In this document: piece after piece, positions 1 to 8,455 of the stretch
Layout of the letters: each line of letters opens with the position of its first letter
Position numbering within the stretch: position 1 is the first letter of the stretch
DNA from: Acidimicrobiales bacterium
GTDB taxonomy: Bacteria > Actinomycetota > Acidimicrobiia > Acidimicrobiales > Aldehydirespiratoraceae
Assembly (NCBI GenBank): GCA_029246685.1
Contig: JAQWMR010000004.1
Location: 148,841 to 212,840, forward strand
DNA: 64,000 nt
Direction of reading: 5' to 3'
Translations under genes and position numbers: made by a program
The notes under the pieces: model-generated
What the model was told of the DNA's origin: nothing
Databases searched by the model: none
The model's input: the letters and a program-made list of their open reading frames with translations, nothing else

Positions 1-2
1 AC

Positions 3-938
3 CTCAACGGCTTCGATCTGGAGCGAGAGGTGGGCGCATGGTTCCGGATCGGCAACCGGGTGAACGAGGGCTACGCCGAGATGACGGTCTGCATCTACCT
101 TCCCGGCGGCCGGGTGGCGTTTCTCTACGGCCGGCCCGAGATCACGACCAACGACGAGATGAAGGCCGGGGGACTCGAGATCGCGGTCGTTGAGCCGTTC
201 AAGCATCTCAAGATCAACTACGACGGCAAGGTCTGTCTGCTCGACGAGCCGGAGCAGATGGCGAACCCGCGCGAGGCGTTCAAGAACAACCCGTTCGTCG
301 AGTGCGAGGTGCGCCTCGACGTGCGCGGCGTCTCCCCGATGTACGGCGGCCTGCCCCAATACGAGGACGGCTCGCCGATCGAGACTGATGCCGAGAAGAG
401 CTTCGCCAAGGCCCACTACGAGCAGCACACCGCGGTCACCGGAACAATCCAGGTGGGCGACGAGATCATCGAGATGGACGGCCTTGGTCTGCGTGACAAG
501 TCCTGGGGCCCGCGCTACTGGCAGGCCGTGTCGTGGTATCGCTGGCTGCCGATGATCTTCGGACCGGACTTCGCCATGATGCTGAGCGTCGTCGACAACG
601 GCGGCAAGACCCGCTACTCGGGCATGGTCCTCGAGGGTGAGGAGTACCACCACATCCGGGATTGCACCGTCGAGTCGGAGTGGGACGAGAACCACTATCA
701 GACGGCGATGAAGTGCTGGGCCAAGACCGACCACAAGGAGTACGAGGTCACCGGTGAGGTGATCTCTATGATTCCGCTGCGCAACCGGCGCCAGACGCCG
801 GATGGCGAACAGCTCCACACCCGCATCACCGAGGCGATGACTCGCTACGAATGCGACGGCCGCACGGGCATGGGGATGAGCGAGTACCTCGATCAGATCG
901 TGGACGGGCGACCGATCGGGGCCGACGTCCCGTCGTGA
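3..938 (+). CDS. CrtC-like DUF7064/DUF7065 protein, 5' end outside window
   Basis: The reading frame is open from the first complete codon at position 3, so the gene starts upstream of the window and about 311 residues of its C-terminal part are seen. The motif DKSWGPR followed by an aromatic stretch (YWQAVSWYRW) is typical of the actinobacterial DUF7064/DUF7065 family, which has a CrtC/AttH-like lipocalin fold; no catalytic role is established for it. It ends in a GTGA overlap with the APH-type kinase gene, which itself overlaps a DUF6285 gene, so the three are probably one operon. This context suggests acyl or hydroxyacyl compound metabolism, which is inference. Confidence 0.72.
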   Translation, partial: LNGFDLEREVGAWFRIGNRVNEGYAEMTVCIYLPGGRVAFLYGRPEITTNDEMKAGGLEIAVVEPFKHLKINYDGKVCLLDEPEQMANPREAFKNNPFVECEVRLDVRGVSPMYGGLPQYEDGSPIETDAEKSFAKAHYEQHTAVTGTIQVGDEIIEMDGLGLRDKSWGPRYWQAVSWYRWLPMIFGPDFAMMLSVVDNGGKTRYSGMVLEGEEYHHIRDCTVESEWDENHYQTAMKCWAKTDHKEYEVTGEVISMIPLRNRRQTPDGEQLHTRITEAMTRYECDGRTGMGMSEYLDQIVDGRPIGADVPS

Positions 939-1894
939 CGGACCGCACCGACACGCTTCGGTCCCAGCTCGCCGACGAACTCGGCGGCGAGATCACCGAC
1001 CTCGCTCGTCTCTCGGCCGGCGCGAGCCGCGAGACATGGACGTTCTCGGTCGACACCCAGCCCCTCATCCTCCAGCGGAATCGCACCGGCACCCTGAGCG
1101 GGTCGATCGACGAGCCCGCGCTGTTGCGCCATGCTCGGGCGGGCCGCGTCACTGTGCCGGAGGTCGTCTGCTCGTCGTCCACGGGCGACCATCCGATCGG
1201 GCCGTCGTTCGCCATCTCTCGCCGAGTCGACGGTGAGTCGATCGCCCGCAAGATCCTGCGGGACGACGAGTTCGCGGTGGCTCGCGACCGGTTCGTTGCG
1301 GACTGCGCCAGCGAGTTGGCTGCCATCCACGCGCTCGACCCGACACCGGTCGCCGGGTTCCTGGATCTCCTCGAGGATCCGGTCGACGCGCAGCGGACCA
1401 CATTCGACATGATCGGTGACCCCCATCCTGTGTTCGAGCTGGCCTTCCGCTGGCTCGACGAACACCGGCCGCCGATGGGCGAGCCGACCGTCGTCCACGG
1501 CGACTTTCGCATGGGCAACTTCCTGATCGGGCCAACCGGCATGACCGCGGTTCTGGATTGGGAGCTGGCACACCGAGGCGATCCGATCGAGGACCTCGGC
1601 TGGCTCTGCGCCCGGGCGTGGCGCTTCGGTGGCGCGGGTGACGTCGGAGGTCTCGGCTCCCGTGAGGAGTTGATCGAGGCCTACGCCGCGGCCGGCGGCC
1701 GAGACGTGAGCCTCGACGCGCTGCGCTGGTGGGAAGTGCTCGCCACGCTGCGATGGGGCGTCATCACGATGTTCATGGGAGCGGAGTACCGATCCGGCGC
1801 CTCGCCGTCCATGGAACAGGCGGCGATCGGCCGGCGGGTCGTCGAGAACGAGTACGACGTGCTCCTGCTTCTCCTTCCGGAACTGGTCGGATGA
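935..1894 (+). CDS. APH-family phosphotransferase (ACAD10/LvaA-like kinase)
   Basis: A protein of 319 residues with the aminoglycoside-phosphotransferase fold. HGD is at residues 188-190 with Asn195 following (HGDFRMGN), and the metal-binding DWE is at 208-210. The GTG start overlaps the preceding stop (GTGA); a longer frame upstream only shadows that gene. Proteins of this type next to a small DUF6285 protein resemble the LvaA/LvaB pair of levulinate catabolism and the kinase domain of human ACAD10/11, which phosphorylate 4-hydroxyacyl substrates before removal of the hydroxyl group. The substrate here is unknown. The ATGA overlap with the next gene suggests coupled translation. Confidence 0.85.
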   Translation: MTDRTDTLRSQLADELGGEITDLARLSAGASRETWTFSVDTQPLILQRNRTGTLSGSIDEPALLRHARAGRVTVPEVVCSSSTGDHPIGPSFAISRRVDGESIARKILRDDEFAVARDRFVADCASELAAIHALDPTPVAGFLDLLEDPVDAQRTTFDMIGDPHPVFELAFRWLDEHRPPMGEPTVVHGDFRMGNFLIGPTGMTAVLDWELAHRGDPIEDLGWLCARAWRFGGAGDVGGLGSREELIEAYAAAGGRDVSLDALRWWEVLATLRWGVITMFMGAEYRSGASPSMEQAAIGRRVVENEYDVLLLLLPELVG

Positions 1895-2256
1895 GCGATC
1901 GGGAAAACTGGCCGCACGACGTCCCGAGCGCTGCGGAGCTTGTCACCGCCGTGCAGCGGTACCTGGCGGACGACCTCGGTCCGCGGAGCGAGGGACGTGA
2001 TCGATTCCTGTTGCGGGTCGCGGCGAACGCTCTCGCGATCGCCGCCCGGGAGATCGAGGTGCTTCCGGGTGATGCTGTCGCCCACGCAGCGATGCTCGCT
2101 GACTTCGGCGTGGCAACCGAGGCTGAGCTAAGTGCTGTGATCCGCTCGGGCGGGTTGGACGATCGCCGGTCCGAACTGGCGACCGCCCTGTGGGAGACGA
2201 CGCTCGCGAAGCTTGCCGTTGCCAATCCGGGCTACCGAAACGAGGCGCTCGAGTAG
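1891..2256 (+). CDS. DUF6285 family protein, partner of APH-like kinase
   Basis: A protein of 121 residues, all-helical in appearance. The pattern VPSAAELVTAV near the N-terminus, RVAANALAIAARE in the middle and TTLAKLAVANPGY at the C-terminus is characteristic of DUF6285. Genes of this family sit directly after APH-type kinase genes in many proteobacteria and actinobacteria. LvaB, which the LvaA kinase needs for activity, is a comparable small partner; that equivalence is my inference. The ATG overlaps the TGA of the kinase gene. It is the last gene of the run, since a hairpin-rich repeat and a convergent gene follow. Confidence 0.8.
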   Translation: MSDRENWPHDVPSAAELVTAVQRYLADDLGPRSEGRDRFLLRVAANALAIAAREIEVLPGDAVAHAAMLADFGVATEAELSAVIRSGGLDDRRSELATALWETTLAKLAVANPGYRNEALE

Positions 2257-2270
2257 CGCGGCTGTCCGCC

Positions 2271-2390
2271 GCCGAGATGACGCGGGGGTCAGACCCCAGA
2301 TGAAGCGCTGAGATGTAGCGGGTGTCTGGGAACGCTTCGCGTTCCTTGGAGTTCGGCTGCGCCGAACTCCCGGACACCAGATGTAGCGGG
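2271..2390. repeat. Palindrome plus cruciform repeat between convergent genes
   Basis: This fills the gap between two convergent genes. It holds the palindrome GGGGTCAGACCCC (2285-2297), then two direct copies of AGATGTAGCGGG (2311-2322 and 2379-2390). Between them lies a nested structure: an outer stem pairing 2321-2330 with 2369-2378 (one G-T pair), a hairpin GGAACGC/GCGTTCC (2329-2335 with 2339-2345, partly competing with the outer stem), and a perfect 10-bp hairpin 2348-2357/2361-2370 with a TGC loop. The palindrome and GATGnAGCGGG-like units recur at 62061-62100 on the opposite strand. It may also serve as a two-way terminator, but there is no T-run. Confidence 0.7.
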
Positions 2391-3434
2391 CTAGAGGTCG
2401 AGCAGCGGGCGGAGGACGGGGGCGATGGGGTCGAGGTAGATGGTTTGGTCGGCGGGGAGGATCTCGCGTTCGACCATGCGATTCATGACGCGGACGACGA
2501 TCGCCGCATAGCGGGCGGCGGCGAAGAGGACCCACGGGGCGATGTCGCCGAGGTCGCGGCCGCTCGTGGCGGCGTAGCGGTCGAGTTGTGCCTCGGCGCT
2601 GAGTGAGCCTGGGTAGGGATCGAGGCCGGCTGAGAGGTGGGACCACTGCTCGAACATCAGCCACCAGCCGACGTCCATCTCCGCGGGGGCGATCGCCGCA
2701 GCCTCGAAGTCGGTCAGGCAGGCGGGGGAGAAGTCCTGCCAGATGACGTTGCCGAGGCGGGCGTCGCCCCAGGTCAGCACAGGTGTGCCGCCACTCGGAA
2801 GCTCGTCGGCGACGCGGTCGAATGCGTCCATCATCAACGGATGAGGGCGCCCGTCGAGCTCTTGCTCGGCGTGCTCACGCCAGATACGAAGTTGGCGGTG
2901 ACCGTCGTTGACGTCGTCGGTGGAGAGCCATTCCAGCCCCGCCTGTTGGACGTCGACGGCGTGAACACCGGCCATCGTGTCGACGCCCGTGGTGATCATT
3001 CGGGTTCGCTGCTCGGCATTGGCGCCGACGTAGAAGCCCTCGACGACATACGGCGGATCCTCGCGAGGGATCTCGCCGCCGATGAAGTCCATCGCGAAGA
3101 AGGGTGACCCGAGTACCGCCGGGTCCTTCTCATAGCCGAGCAGGGGAGCGATGGGGACGTCGGCGTGTTCGGTGAGCGCCGACATGACCCGCCACTGGAT
3201 GTCGATCTCGTTCTCGACCGGAACCTGCACGGGATACACCGGCGGCTCCGGCGTCTCGCGCCGAAGCACGATGTGCTCGTCGCTCGTCGAGCCGTCGCGT
3301 GTGAACGTGACGGGCACGATCAGCGTCTCGGCCGAGTAGCCGCCGGACGGGCGGTCGAAGTCGCCGACCTCGGCGTGGTCGACATCGTCGAGCGTGTCGA
3401 CGAGCCAGCGAGCGAGTGGTTCTGCGAACTCCAT
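2391..3434 (-). CDS. APH-family phosphotransferase with WGD in place of HGD
   Basis: A protein of 347 residues with an APH / choline-kinase-like fold. The catalytic loop reads TWGDARLGN (residues 221-229) and the metal-binding motif is TDFE (241-244). The usual His of HGD is Trp here, a variant also known in acyl-CoA-dehydrogenase-linked APH proteins. I chose the ATG at 3434 because the N-terminus MEFAEPLARWL aligns with the family, while the longer frame reaches into the divergent gene. The substrate is unknown. It converges on the DUF6285 gene, with a repeat element abutting its stop codon, and is divergent from the DUF72 gene. Confidence 0.82.
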   Translation of the reverse strand: MEFAEPLARWLVDTLDDVDHAEVGDFDRPSGGYSAETLIVPVTFTRDGSTSDEHIVLRRETPEPPVYPVQVPVENEIDIQWRVMSALTEHADVPIAPLLGYEKDPAVLGSPFFAMDFIGGEIPREDPPYVVEGFYVGANAEQRTRMITTGVDTMAGVHAVDVQQAGLEWLSTDDVNDGHRQLRIWREHAEQELDGRPHPLMMDAFDRVADELPSGGTPVLTWGDARLGNVIWQDFSPACLTDFEAAAIAPAEMDVGWWLMFEQWSHLSAGLDPYPGSLSAEAQLDRYAATSGRDLGDIAPWVLFAAARYAAIVVRVMNRMVEREILPADQTIYLDPIAPVLRPLLDL

Positions 3435-3491
3435 GGCGGACAGGATCGCAACGCGACGGGCGCTCTGTCGAACCGAACGCGCCGCTCCGGC

Positions 3492-3497
3492 TACGGT
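3492..3497 (+). promoter_or_regulatory. -10 box of DUF72 gene
   Basis: TACGGT lies 7 nt before the ATG at 3505. There is no Shine-Dalgarno sequence, so a leaderless start is likely and the internal ATG is preferred over the upstream in-frame start. Confidence 0.55.
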
Positions 3498-3504
3498 CCG
3501 GCCG

Positions 3505-4377
3505 ATGGCCCCGCAACCGCTTGGCGTCGGCTGCCCGATGTGGGCGAACCGAGACTGGGTCGGCACCTTCCTGCCGTCCGACACGCCGGTCGGCGGCGAA
3601 CTCGCGGCCTATGCCCAGGTGTGCAACGCGGTCGAGGGCAACACGACGTTCTACGCGCTTCCCGCGCCGTCGACGGTCGAGAGGTGGCGTGACGCGACAC
3701 CGGACGGTTTCCGATTCCTTCTGAAGTTGCCGCGGACGATCACCCACGATCGGCGACTGCGCGACGTGAGCGAGGAAGTCGCCGAGTTCGCGGCGCGGTT
3801 CGAGCTGCTCGCAGACCGCATGGGGCCGTGCTCCATCCAGCTGCCCGCGTCGTTCGCGCCGGCCGATCTCCCGACGTTGATCGGCTTCCTCGACGGCTTG
3901 CCGTCCATGTTCGGCTGGGCGGTCGAGGTCCGCCACCCCGGCTTTCACGCCGGCGGCGACCACGAACGTTCCCTGAACGACGAACTCCATGAGCGAGGCG
4001 TAGACCGCGTGATTTTCGACAGTCGCCCCGTCTTCGCTGGTCCGCGGGTGACGCCGGAGGAGATCGAGGCGTGGGAGAACAAACCGCGCCTTCCCGTGCG
4101 TGCCGTCGCTACGGGCGACCAGCCGGTGGTGCGCTTCATCGGCCAGACCGACGCGGCCGCCAACCCGCCGTTCTGGGAACCGTGGGTCGATCGGGTGGCG
4201 CGTTGGATCGCCGACGGGCGGCGGCCCCTCGTCTTTCTGCACACGCCGGACAACGTCGTGGCGCCGCAGTTGTGCCGGGACTTCCACTCTGCGGTGGTGG
4301 CAGCGACCGAGATCGAGCCACTCACGGGCCCGCCCATCGTCGCCACCGAAATCTCGCTTTTCGGCGATCTCGCCTGA
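3505..4377 (+). CDS. DUF72 family protein (YecE-like)
   Basis: A protein of 290 residues. The N-terminus GVGCPMWANRDWVGTFLP, the early NTTFYALP and the later KLPRTITHD and EVRHPGF are hallmarks of DUF72/YecE, a TIM-barrel-like family whose biochemical role is not settled. The C-terminal GQTD and RPLVFLHTPDN segments also fit. It is monocistronic in appearance, divergent from the APH gene with a 70-bp gap, and followed by a separate leaderless promoter. Confidence 0.85.
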   Translation: MAPQPLGVGCPMWANRDWVGTFLPSDTPVGGELAAYAQVCNAVEGNTTFYALPAPSTVERWRDATPDGFRFLLKLPRTITHDRRLRDVSEEVAEFAARFELLADRMGPCSIQLPASFAPADLPTLIGFLDGLPSMFGWAVEVRHPGFHAGGDHERSLNDELHERGVDRVIFDSRPVFAGPRVTPEEIEAWENKPRLPVRAVATGDQPVVRFIGQTDAAANPPFWEPWVDRVARWIADGRRPLVFLHTPDNVVAPQLCRDFHSAVVAATEIEPLTGPPIVATEISLFGDLA

Positions 4378-4406
4378 CCCGCCTCGGCCAGAAGAGCGAC
4401 AGTTGC

Positions 4407-4412
4407 TACCGT
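4407..4412 (+). promoter_or_regulatory. -10 box before small membrane protein
   Basis: TACCGT is 7 nt upstream of the GTG at 4420, supporting that GTG as a leaderless start. Confidence 0.5.
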
Positions 4413-4419
4413 TGCGCCT

Positions 4420-4797
4420 GTGAGCAATCGCGCTCGTTCTGATGCCCGTCGGGCTGCATGGATGATCCTCGGGCTGCTCGCGATCCCGTTCCTTTCGGTC
4501 ACCTCGGTGGCGATCGTCGCCGACATCGCATCGACCACCGATCCGGTCGCCGCCCTCATCGGGATCCCGGCGACCATGTTCGGTGCCGTCGTCGGCGCGT
4601 TGGTACTTCACCTGGCTCGGTCGCTCCAGACAGGTGCAGTGGCGCTCTGGAGCGCGCTTCTCCGGGTGACGCAAGAGGCAGGTCACGTCGCAGACTCGAC
4701 GGCCGCGCGCCTCGTGCCCACCCGACTCCTCACGGCCCGACCGGCCGTGGTTCCCGTCGCCGTCGGTCGCCGAGGGCCTCCTTCCGTCTCGCGTTGA
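4420..4797 (+). CDS. Small membrane protein of unknown function
   Basis: A protein of 125 residues that I do not recognise. It has a basic N-terminus (SNRARSDARRAA), two hydrophobic segments at about residues 14-34 and 43-63, and a basic, Pro/Arg-rich tail. The GTG start is supported by the -10 box just upstream. Codon use matches the neighbours. It precedes the lipoprotein cassette on the same strand by 71 bp but has its own promoter, so a functional link is not shown. Confidence 0.55.
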   Translation: MSNRARSDARRAAWMILGLLAIPFLSVTSVAIVADIASTTDPVAALIGIPATMFGAVVGALVLHLARSLQTGAVALWSALLRVTQEAGHVADSTAARLVPTRLLTARPAVVPVAVGRRGPPSVSR

Positions 4798-4868
4798 CCT
4801 CTGCACGTCGGGACGGCCGGCGTTGCACCTGCGAACGAGACGACCCGAACGAACACGGAGAACAACCA

Positions 4869-5849
4869 ATGCGTACGCGCACCTTTCTGCGGCTGTTGGC
4901 CGCACTGCTCACCCTTACCTTGTTCGCAGCGGCATGCGGCGACGACGATCCGATCGTGGTCGCCGACGATGGCGACACGGACGACATGTCCGACATGGAT
5001 GACGCGGATCCGATGGACGCCATGGCCTACGGCGATAGTCACGATGATGATGCCGAGTCCCACGACGGCGACGGCGACGCCCATGACGACGACGCCCATG
5101 ACATGGACGACCCCGACGAGATGGACGACGATGACGCCACCCACGATCACGGCGAGGCCGTCGAGTTCGCGGGCGCGGTCGTGCCAACGGTTGCGATCGC
5201 GATCGAGGCGGACCCGGCCGGGGGCATCAACGTCCACGTGACGAGCACGGACTTCACGGTCAATCCCGAAGCGGCGTCGACGGACCACGTCGAGGGTGAG
5301 GGCCACTACCACCTCTACGTCGACGGGGAGAAGAGCCTGCGGTTCTACAACGACTCGATCTACTTCGCCGGCGCGGTCGAAGGCGACGTCGAAGTCGGCG
5401 TCGAGCTCTCCGCCAACGACCATCGGTCCTACGCCGTCGGCGGCGAGGTCCTCATGGCGTCGGAGACCTTCACCGTGCCTGCGCATGCCCATGACGGCCA
5501 CTCCCACGACGACCCCGTGGCGGTCGACTGGGACGACGGCGATGTGACAATCGAAGTCACGGTCGAGGAGGACCCCAAGTCCGGCTGGAACGCGTTCGTG
5601 GATCTGTCCGGCATGGCGCTGTCTCCCGAGAACGTCAGCGGTGACCACGTTGCCGGCGAGGGCCATCTCCACATCTACGCCAACGGTCAGAAGCTGGGTC
5701 GCCTCTACGGGACAGCAACCCACATCTCCGCGCTGCCCGACGGCGACGTGGAGATCAGCGTGGTGGCGTACACCAACGACCACATGCCGTACCTGCTCGA
5801 TGGTCAGCCGATCTCGGCCGGCGTCACGATCACGGTTCCGGCGTCGTGA
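4869..5849 (+). CDS. His/Asp-rich lipoprotein with tandem repeated domain
   Basis: A protein of 326 residues. A type II signal peptide ends at Cys23 (FAAAC). Residues 24-98 are extremely rich in Asp, His and Met. Two homologous domains follow, at about 106-204 and 225-324. Each has a DHVxGEGHxHxYxxG core (139-153 and 259-273) and a second NDH motif (183-185 and 303-305). The histidines are suited to binding a metal such as copper, which is inference. GGAG upstream of the ATG is a ribosome site. The stop overlaps the GTG of a cupredoxin-like lipoprotein gene, and a membrane protein gene follows, so the three form an operon. Confidence 0.75.
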   Translation: MRTRTFLRLLAALLTLTLFAAACGDDDPIVVADDGDTDDMSDMDDADPMDAMAYGDSHDDDAESHDGDGDAHDDDAHDMDDPDEMDDDDATHDHGEAVEFAGAVVPTVAIAIEADPAGGINVHVTSTDFTVNPEAASTDHVEGEGHYHLYVDGEKSLRFYNDSIYFAGAVEGDVEVGVELSANDHRSYAVGGEVLMASETFTVPAHAHDGHSHDDPVAVDWDDGDVTIEVTVEEDPKSGWNAFVDLSGMALSPENVSGDHVAGEGHLHIYANGQKLGRLYGTATHISALPDGDVEISVVAYTNDHMPYLLDGQPISAGVTITVPAS

Positions 5850-6202
5850 GGGGCGCCGCTCTTGCCCTCGCGCTCGTCGCCGCGGCAGGCCTCGCCAGCT
5901 GTGGGGACGATGCGGCGACTGACCCGGCCACGACGGTTCCGGGCGGGTTCGACGCCGTGATCGCGCTCGAGTTCACCGATGGCGACCTGGATGGCGGATC
6001 CCGCCAGGAACAGCTCAGCATCGGCGACAAAGCCCAGATCACGGTGTCCGGCGATGTCGGCGATGAGATCCACGTACACGGCTACGACCTCTATGTGCGC
6101 GATGGCGAGGCCGAGATCGTCTTCGACGCCATCATTCCGGGCACGTTCGAGGTCGAGCTCGAGAACTCGGGCCGGCTCCTCCTGCGGATGACCGTCTCGT
6201 GA
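5846..6202 (+). CDS. Small cupredoxin-like lipoprotein
   Basis: A protein of 118 residues with a lipoprotein signal (LASC, lipidated Cys19). The rest reads like one cupredoxin-type beta sandwich: GDEIHVHGYDLY followed by GTFEVELENSGRLLLRMTV, as in membrane-anchored EfeO/CopC-like domains. The full set of type I copper ligands is not obvious: His residues are present but no ligand Cys. The GTG start overlaps the previous TGA (GTGA), so translation is coupled to the His/Asp-rich lipoprotein gene. Confidence 0.7.
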   Translation: MRGAALALALVAAAGLASCGDDAATDPATTVPGGFDAVIALEFTDGDLDGGSRQEQLSIGDKAQITVSGDVGDEIHVHGYDLYVRDGEAEIVFDAIIPGTFEVELENSGRLLLRMTVS

Positions 6203-6227
6203 GAATCAGCCGGCTGAGAGGCGCCTC

Positions 6228-7574
6228 GTGATCGCCCAGCTGCTTGCCCACGGGACCGGTGGTCGGGTCGACCTGCCCCTACCCGTGTGGCAGCTGGCGT
6301 GGGCGGCCGGATTCTCGGTCGCGATCTCGTTCGTCGCCCTCGGTGCGTTCTGGGAGCGCCCTCACCTGGCCGCGACCGCCCGCGGCCGAGCCCTCTTCAG
6401 CCTGGCCGGCCCGCTTGGCCGGATGACAGAGGTGCTGCTGAAGCTGATCGGCCTCTTCCTGTTCGGTGTCGTCCTCTCGGCGGCGTGGTGGGGCAACACC
6501 AACTTTGCCGTCAACATCGCCGGCGACGCGTTCCTCATCTGGTTCTGGGTCGGGCTGCAGTTCGTCTCGGCAGTGTTCGGTGACGTCTGGCAAGCCTTCA
6601 ACCCCTACTTCACGATCGCCGACAGCGCCGCGTGGCTGAAGGCGAAGGTCACCCAGACCGAGCTGGCGCCGATCGATCGCGGTCAGGGCACCGTCTGGCC
6701 CGCGACCACAGCGATCGCGGTGTACCTCTGGTACGAGCTCGGCTACCACTCGACGGATCAGCCCCGGTCCGTCGCGGTGTTCCTCACGCTCTACAGCATC
6801 GCGATGCTCGCCGGATCCGCGTACTTCGGGCGAGGTTGGGTGCGTCGAGCGGATGGCTTCGCCGTTCTCTTCGCGAAGCTGTCGGCGATGGCGATCCTCC
6901 ATCTGGACGACGAGCGTCGGCTTCGGCTTCGCCCGCCGCTCGCCGGGGTCGCCACGATGCCGAACCCGCCCGGGACCGCCGCGTTCATCCTCATCGTGCT
7001 CGGGTCCACGACCTTCGACGGCTTCAGCCGGAGCACGTTCTGGTTCGAGATCGAGACGATGGACTTCCTGATCGAGCAGGGTCGCTCAGCATGGTGGCTC
7101 ACCGGTGTGCGGACCATCGGTCTCGTGGCGATCGTCCTCGCCGTCTGTCTCTTCTACCTGCTGGCGATCAGCATCATGGCGTGGATCACGGGGGACAGTG
7201 AGCGCGACCTGGCGGCCGACTTCGCGCCCACGCTCGTGCCCATCGCGGCTGCGTATGCGGTCGCTCACTACTTCAGCCTGATAGTCCTCACCGGCCAGCG
7301 GACGTTCATCCACATTAGCGACCCCTACGGCCGCGGGTGGGACATCTTCGGAACACAGGACTACCGAATCAACTGGTTCTTCGTGTCGCCGGCGTTCATC
7401 GCGTGGGTGCAGACGCTCGCGATCGCGATCGGTCACGTGCTGGCCGTCGCCGCCGCCCATGACCGAGCGGTCACGCGCTACCGCCACGACCTCGCGGTGC
7501 GCTCCCAGTACCCGATGCTCGGCGTGATGATCGTCTACACGGTCGCCGGGTTGTTCCTGCTCCTGGGTGCGTAG
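6228..7574 (+). CDS. Polytopic membrane protein, FedA-like
   Basis: A protein of 448 residues with roughly ten hydrophobic segments. The N-terminus HGTGGRVDLPLPVWQ and the motif FGDVWQAFNPYFTIAD belong to a conserved actinobacterial membrane family often labelled 'fenitrothion hydrolase' after FedA. That activity should not be assumed here. I chose the GTG at 6228, 26 bp after the cupredoxin-like gene. With the two lipoproteins it forms an apparent cell-surface module, and metal handling is the most natural guess. Confidence 0.68.
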   Translation: MIAQLLAHGTGGRVDLPLPVWQLAWAAGFSVAISFVALGAFWERPHLAATARGRALFSLAGPLGRMTEVLLKLIGLFLFGVVLSAAWWGNTNFAVNIAGDAFLIWFWVGLQFVSAVFGDVWQAFNPYFTIADSAAWLKAKVTQTELAPIDRGQGTVWPATTAIAVYLWYELGYHSTDQPRSVAVFLTLYSIAMLAGSAYFGRGWVRRADGFAVLFAKLSAMAILHLDDERRLRLRPPLAGVATMPNPPGTAAFILIVLGSTTFDGFSRSTFWFEIETMDFLIEQGRSAWWLTGVRTIGLVAIVLAVCLFYLLAISIMAWITGDSERDLAADFAPTLVPIAAAYAVAHYFSLIVLTGQRTFIHISDPYGRGWDIFGTQDYRINWFFVSPAFIAWVQTLAIAIGHVLAVAAAHDRAVTRYRHDLAVRSQYPMLGVMIVYTVAGLFLLLGA

Positions 7575-7608
7575 CGAGGAGCCCTCCTTGGCTCGTAGCC
7601 AGACCCGA

Positions 7609-8391
7609 TCAGGCGGGGTGGAGCCGTTCGGTGAGGAAGCTCATCACCTGGTCGAACGAGTCCTTCGTCGGGTGACCCTCCTCGTCGCTGCGCTCCTCGG
7701 TCAGCACACTGTGGGCGACCTTGCCGATGCCGTGCGCCTCGTCGGGGCTCGTGATCTCAACCCCGATGAAATTGTCGCCGAGCGCGGCACGCAACGTGGC
7801 GAAGCGCTCGCTCGGCACCAGCGGATCGTTGCTGAAGCGCAGTCCCATGACGGCACACCCCTCGGCCGCCCGCTCCGCGACGGCGCTGAGCTGTGCCTCG
7901 TCGAGTCCGACGCTCGCCTTGCGCTTCTTGCCGATGCTGAACGGCAACGACGGCTGGCTGAGGACGGGAGCGACGACCGCGTCGTCGAGCAGCATGGCAA
8001 GTCCGAACCCGCCGGTGAAGCACATGCCGACGAACCCCACACCCGGCCCGCCGTGCTCGGTGTGCATCGCTCGAGCGAGGCCCCGGAGCCACTCGGTCGC
8101 CGGCGCCTTGTCCCGCGTGGCCATAGCCTTGAACTCGCTGCTGATGCAGGACTTCACGATCGACTTGAGGGCGTAGCCGTTGCTCGGCGCGCGGCCCGGC
8201 ACACCGAACATCGACGGCATCGCCACGCTGAGACCCGCGGCGAGCACGTCTTCGGCGAAGCGGATCACCTCCGGCGTGATCCCCGGAATCTCGGCCACGA
8301 CGAGCACGCACGGCCCGTCGCCCTGTCGATACACGTCGTGGGTGATGCCGTTGTGCGAGAACGGTTCGATGCGAAAATCTGAGAGCGCCAT
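7609..8391 (-). CDS. Dienelactone hydrolase family protein
   Basis: A protein of 260 residues with an alpha/beta-hydrolase fold. EIPGITPEVIRFAEDVLAAG and the nucleophile elbow GMCFTGG, with Cys in place of Ser, identify the dienelactone hydrolase family; a late His (GHPTKDSFDQV) would complete the triad. It is cytosolic, as there is no signal peptide. It converges on the FedA-like gene with a 34-bp gap holding a short stem (GAGCC/GGCTC). AAGGA upstream of the ATG is a plausible ribosome site. The substrate is not predictable. Confidence 0.85.
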   Translation of the reverse strand: MALSDFRIEPFSHNGITHDVYRQGDGPCVLVVAEIPGITPEVIRFAEDVLAAGLSVAMPSMFGVPGRAPSNGYALKSIVKSCISSEFKAMATRDKAPATEWLRGLARAMHTEHGGPGVGFVGMCFTGGFGLAMLLDDAVVAPVLSQPSLPFSIGKKRKASVGLDEAQLSAVAERAAEGCAVMGLRFSNDPLVPSERFATLRAALGDNFIGVEITSPDEAHGIGKVAHSVLTEERSDEEGHPTKDSFDQVMSFLTERLHPA

Positions 8392-8440
8392 GGCGAGAGA
8401 TCCTTGTCTGGAGCGCGACCGAAGATCATTGCGGTTCTGT

Positions 8441-8446
8441 TACGAT
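8441..8446 (+). promoter_or_regulatory. -10 box of M23 peptidase gene
   Basis: TACGAT is 9 nt before the ATG at 8456, which would leave a 5' leader of only a few bases. It sits in the 64-bp divergent gap. Confidence 0.5.
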
Positions 8447-8455
8447 CCCACCGCT

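Noticed and set aside
3130..4905. Long minus-strand open frame (591 codons) across the DUF72 gene
   Set aside because: It is an Arg/Gly-rich antisense shadow typical of high-GC codon use, with no recognisable motif; the opposite strand carries clear DUF72 signatures.
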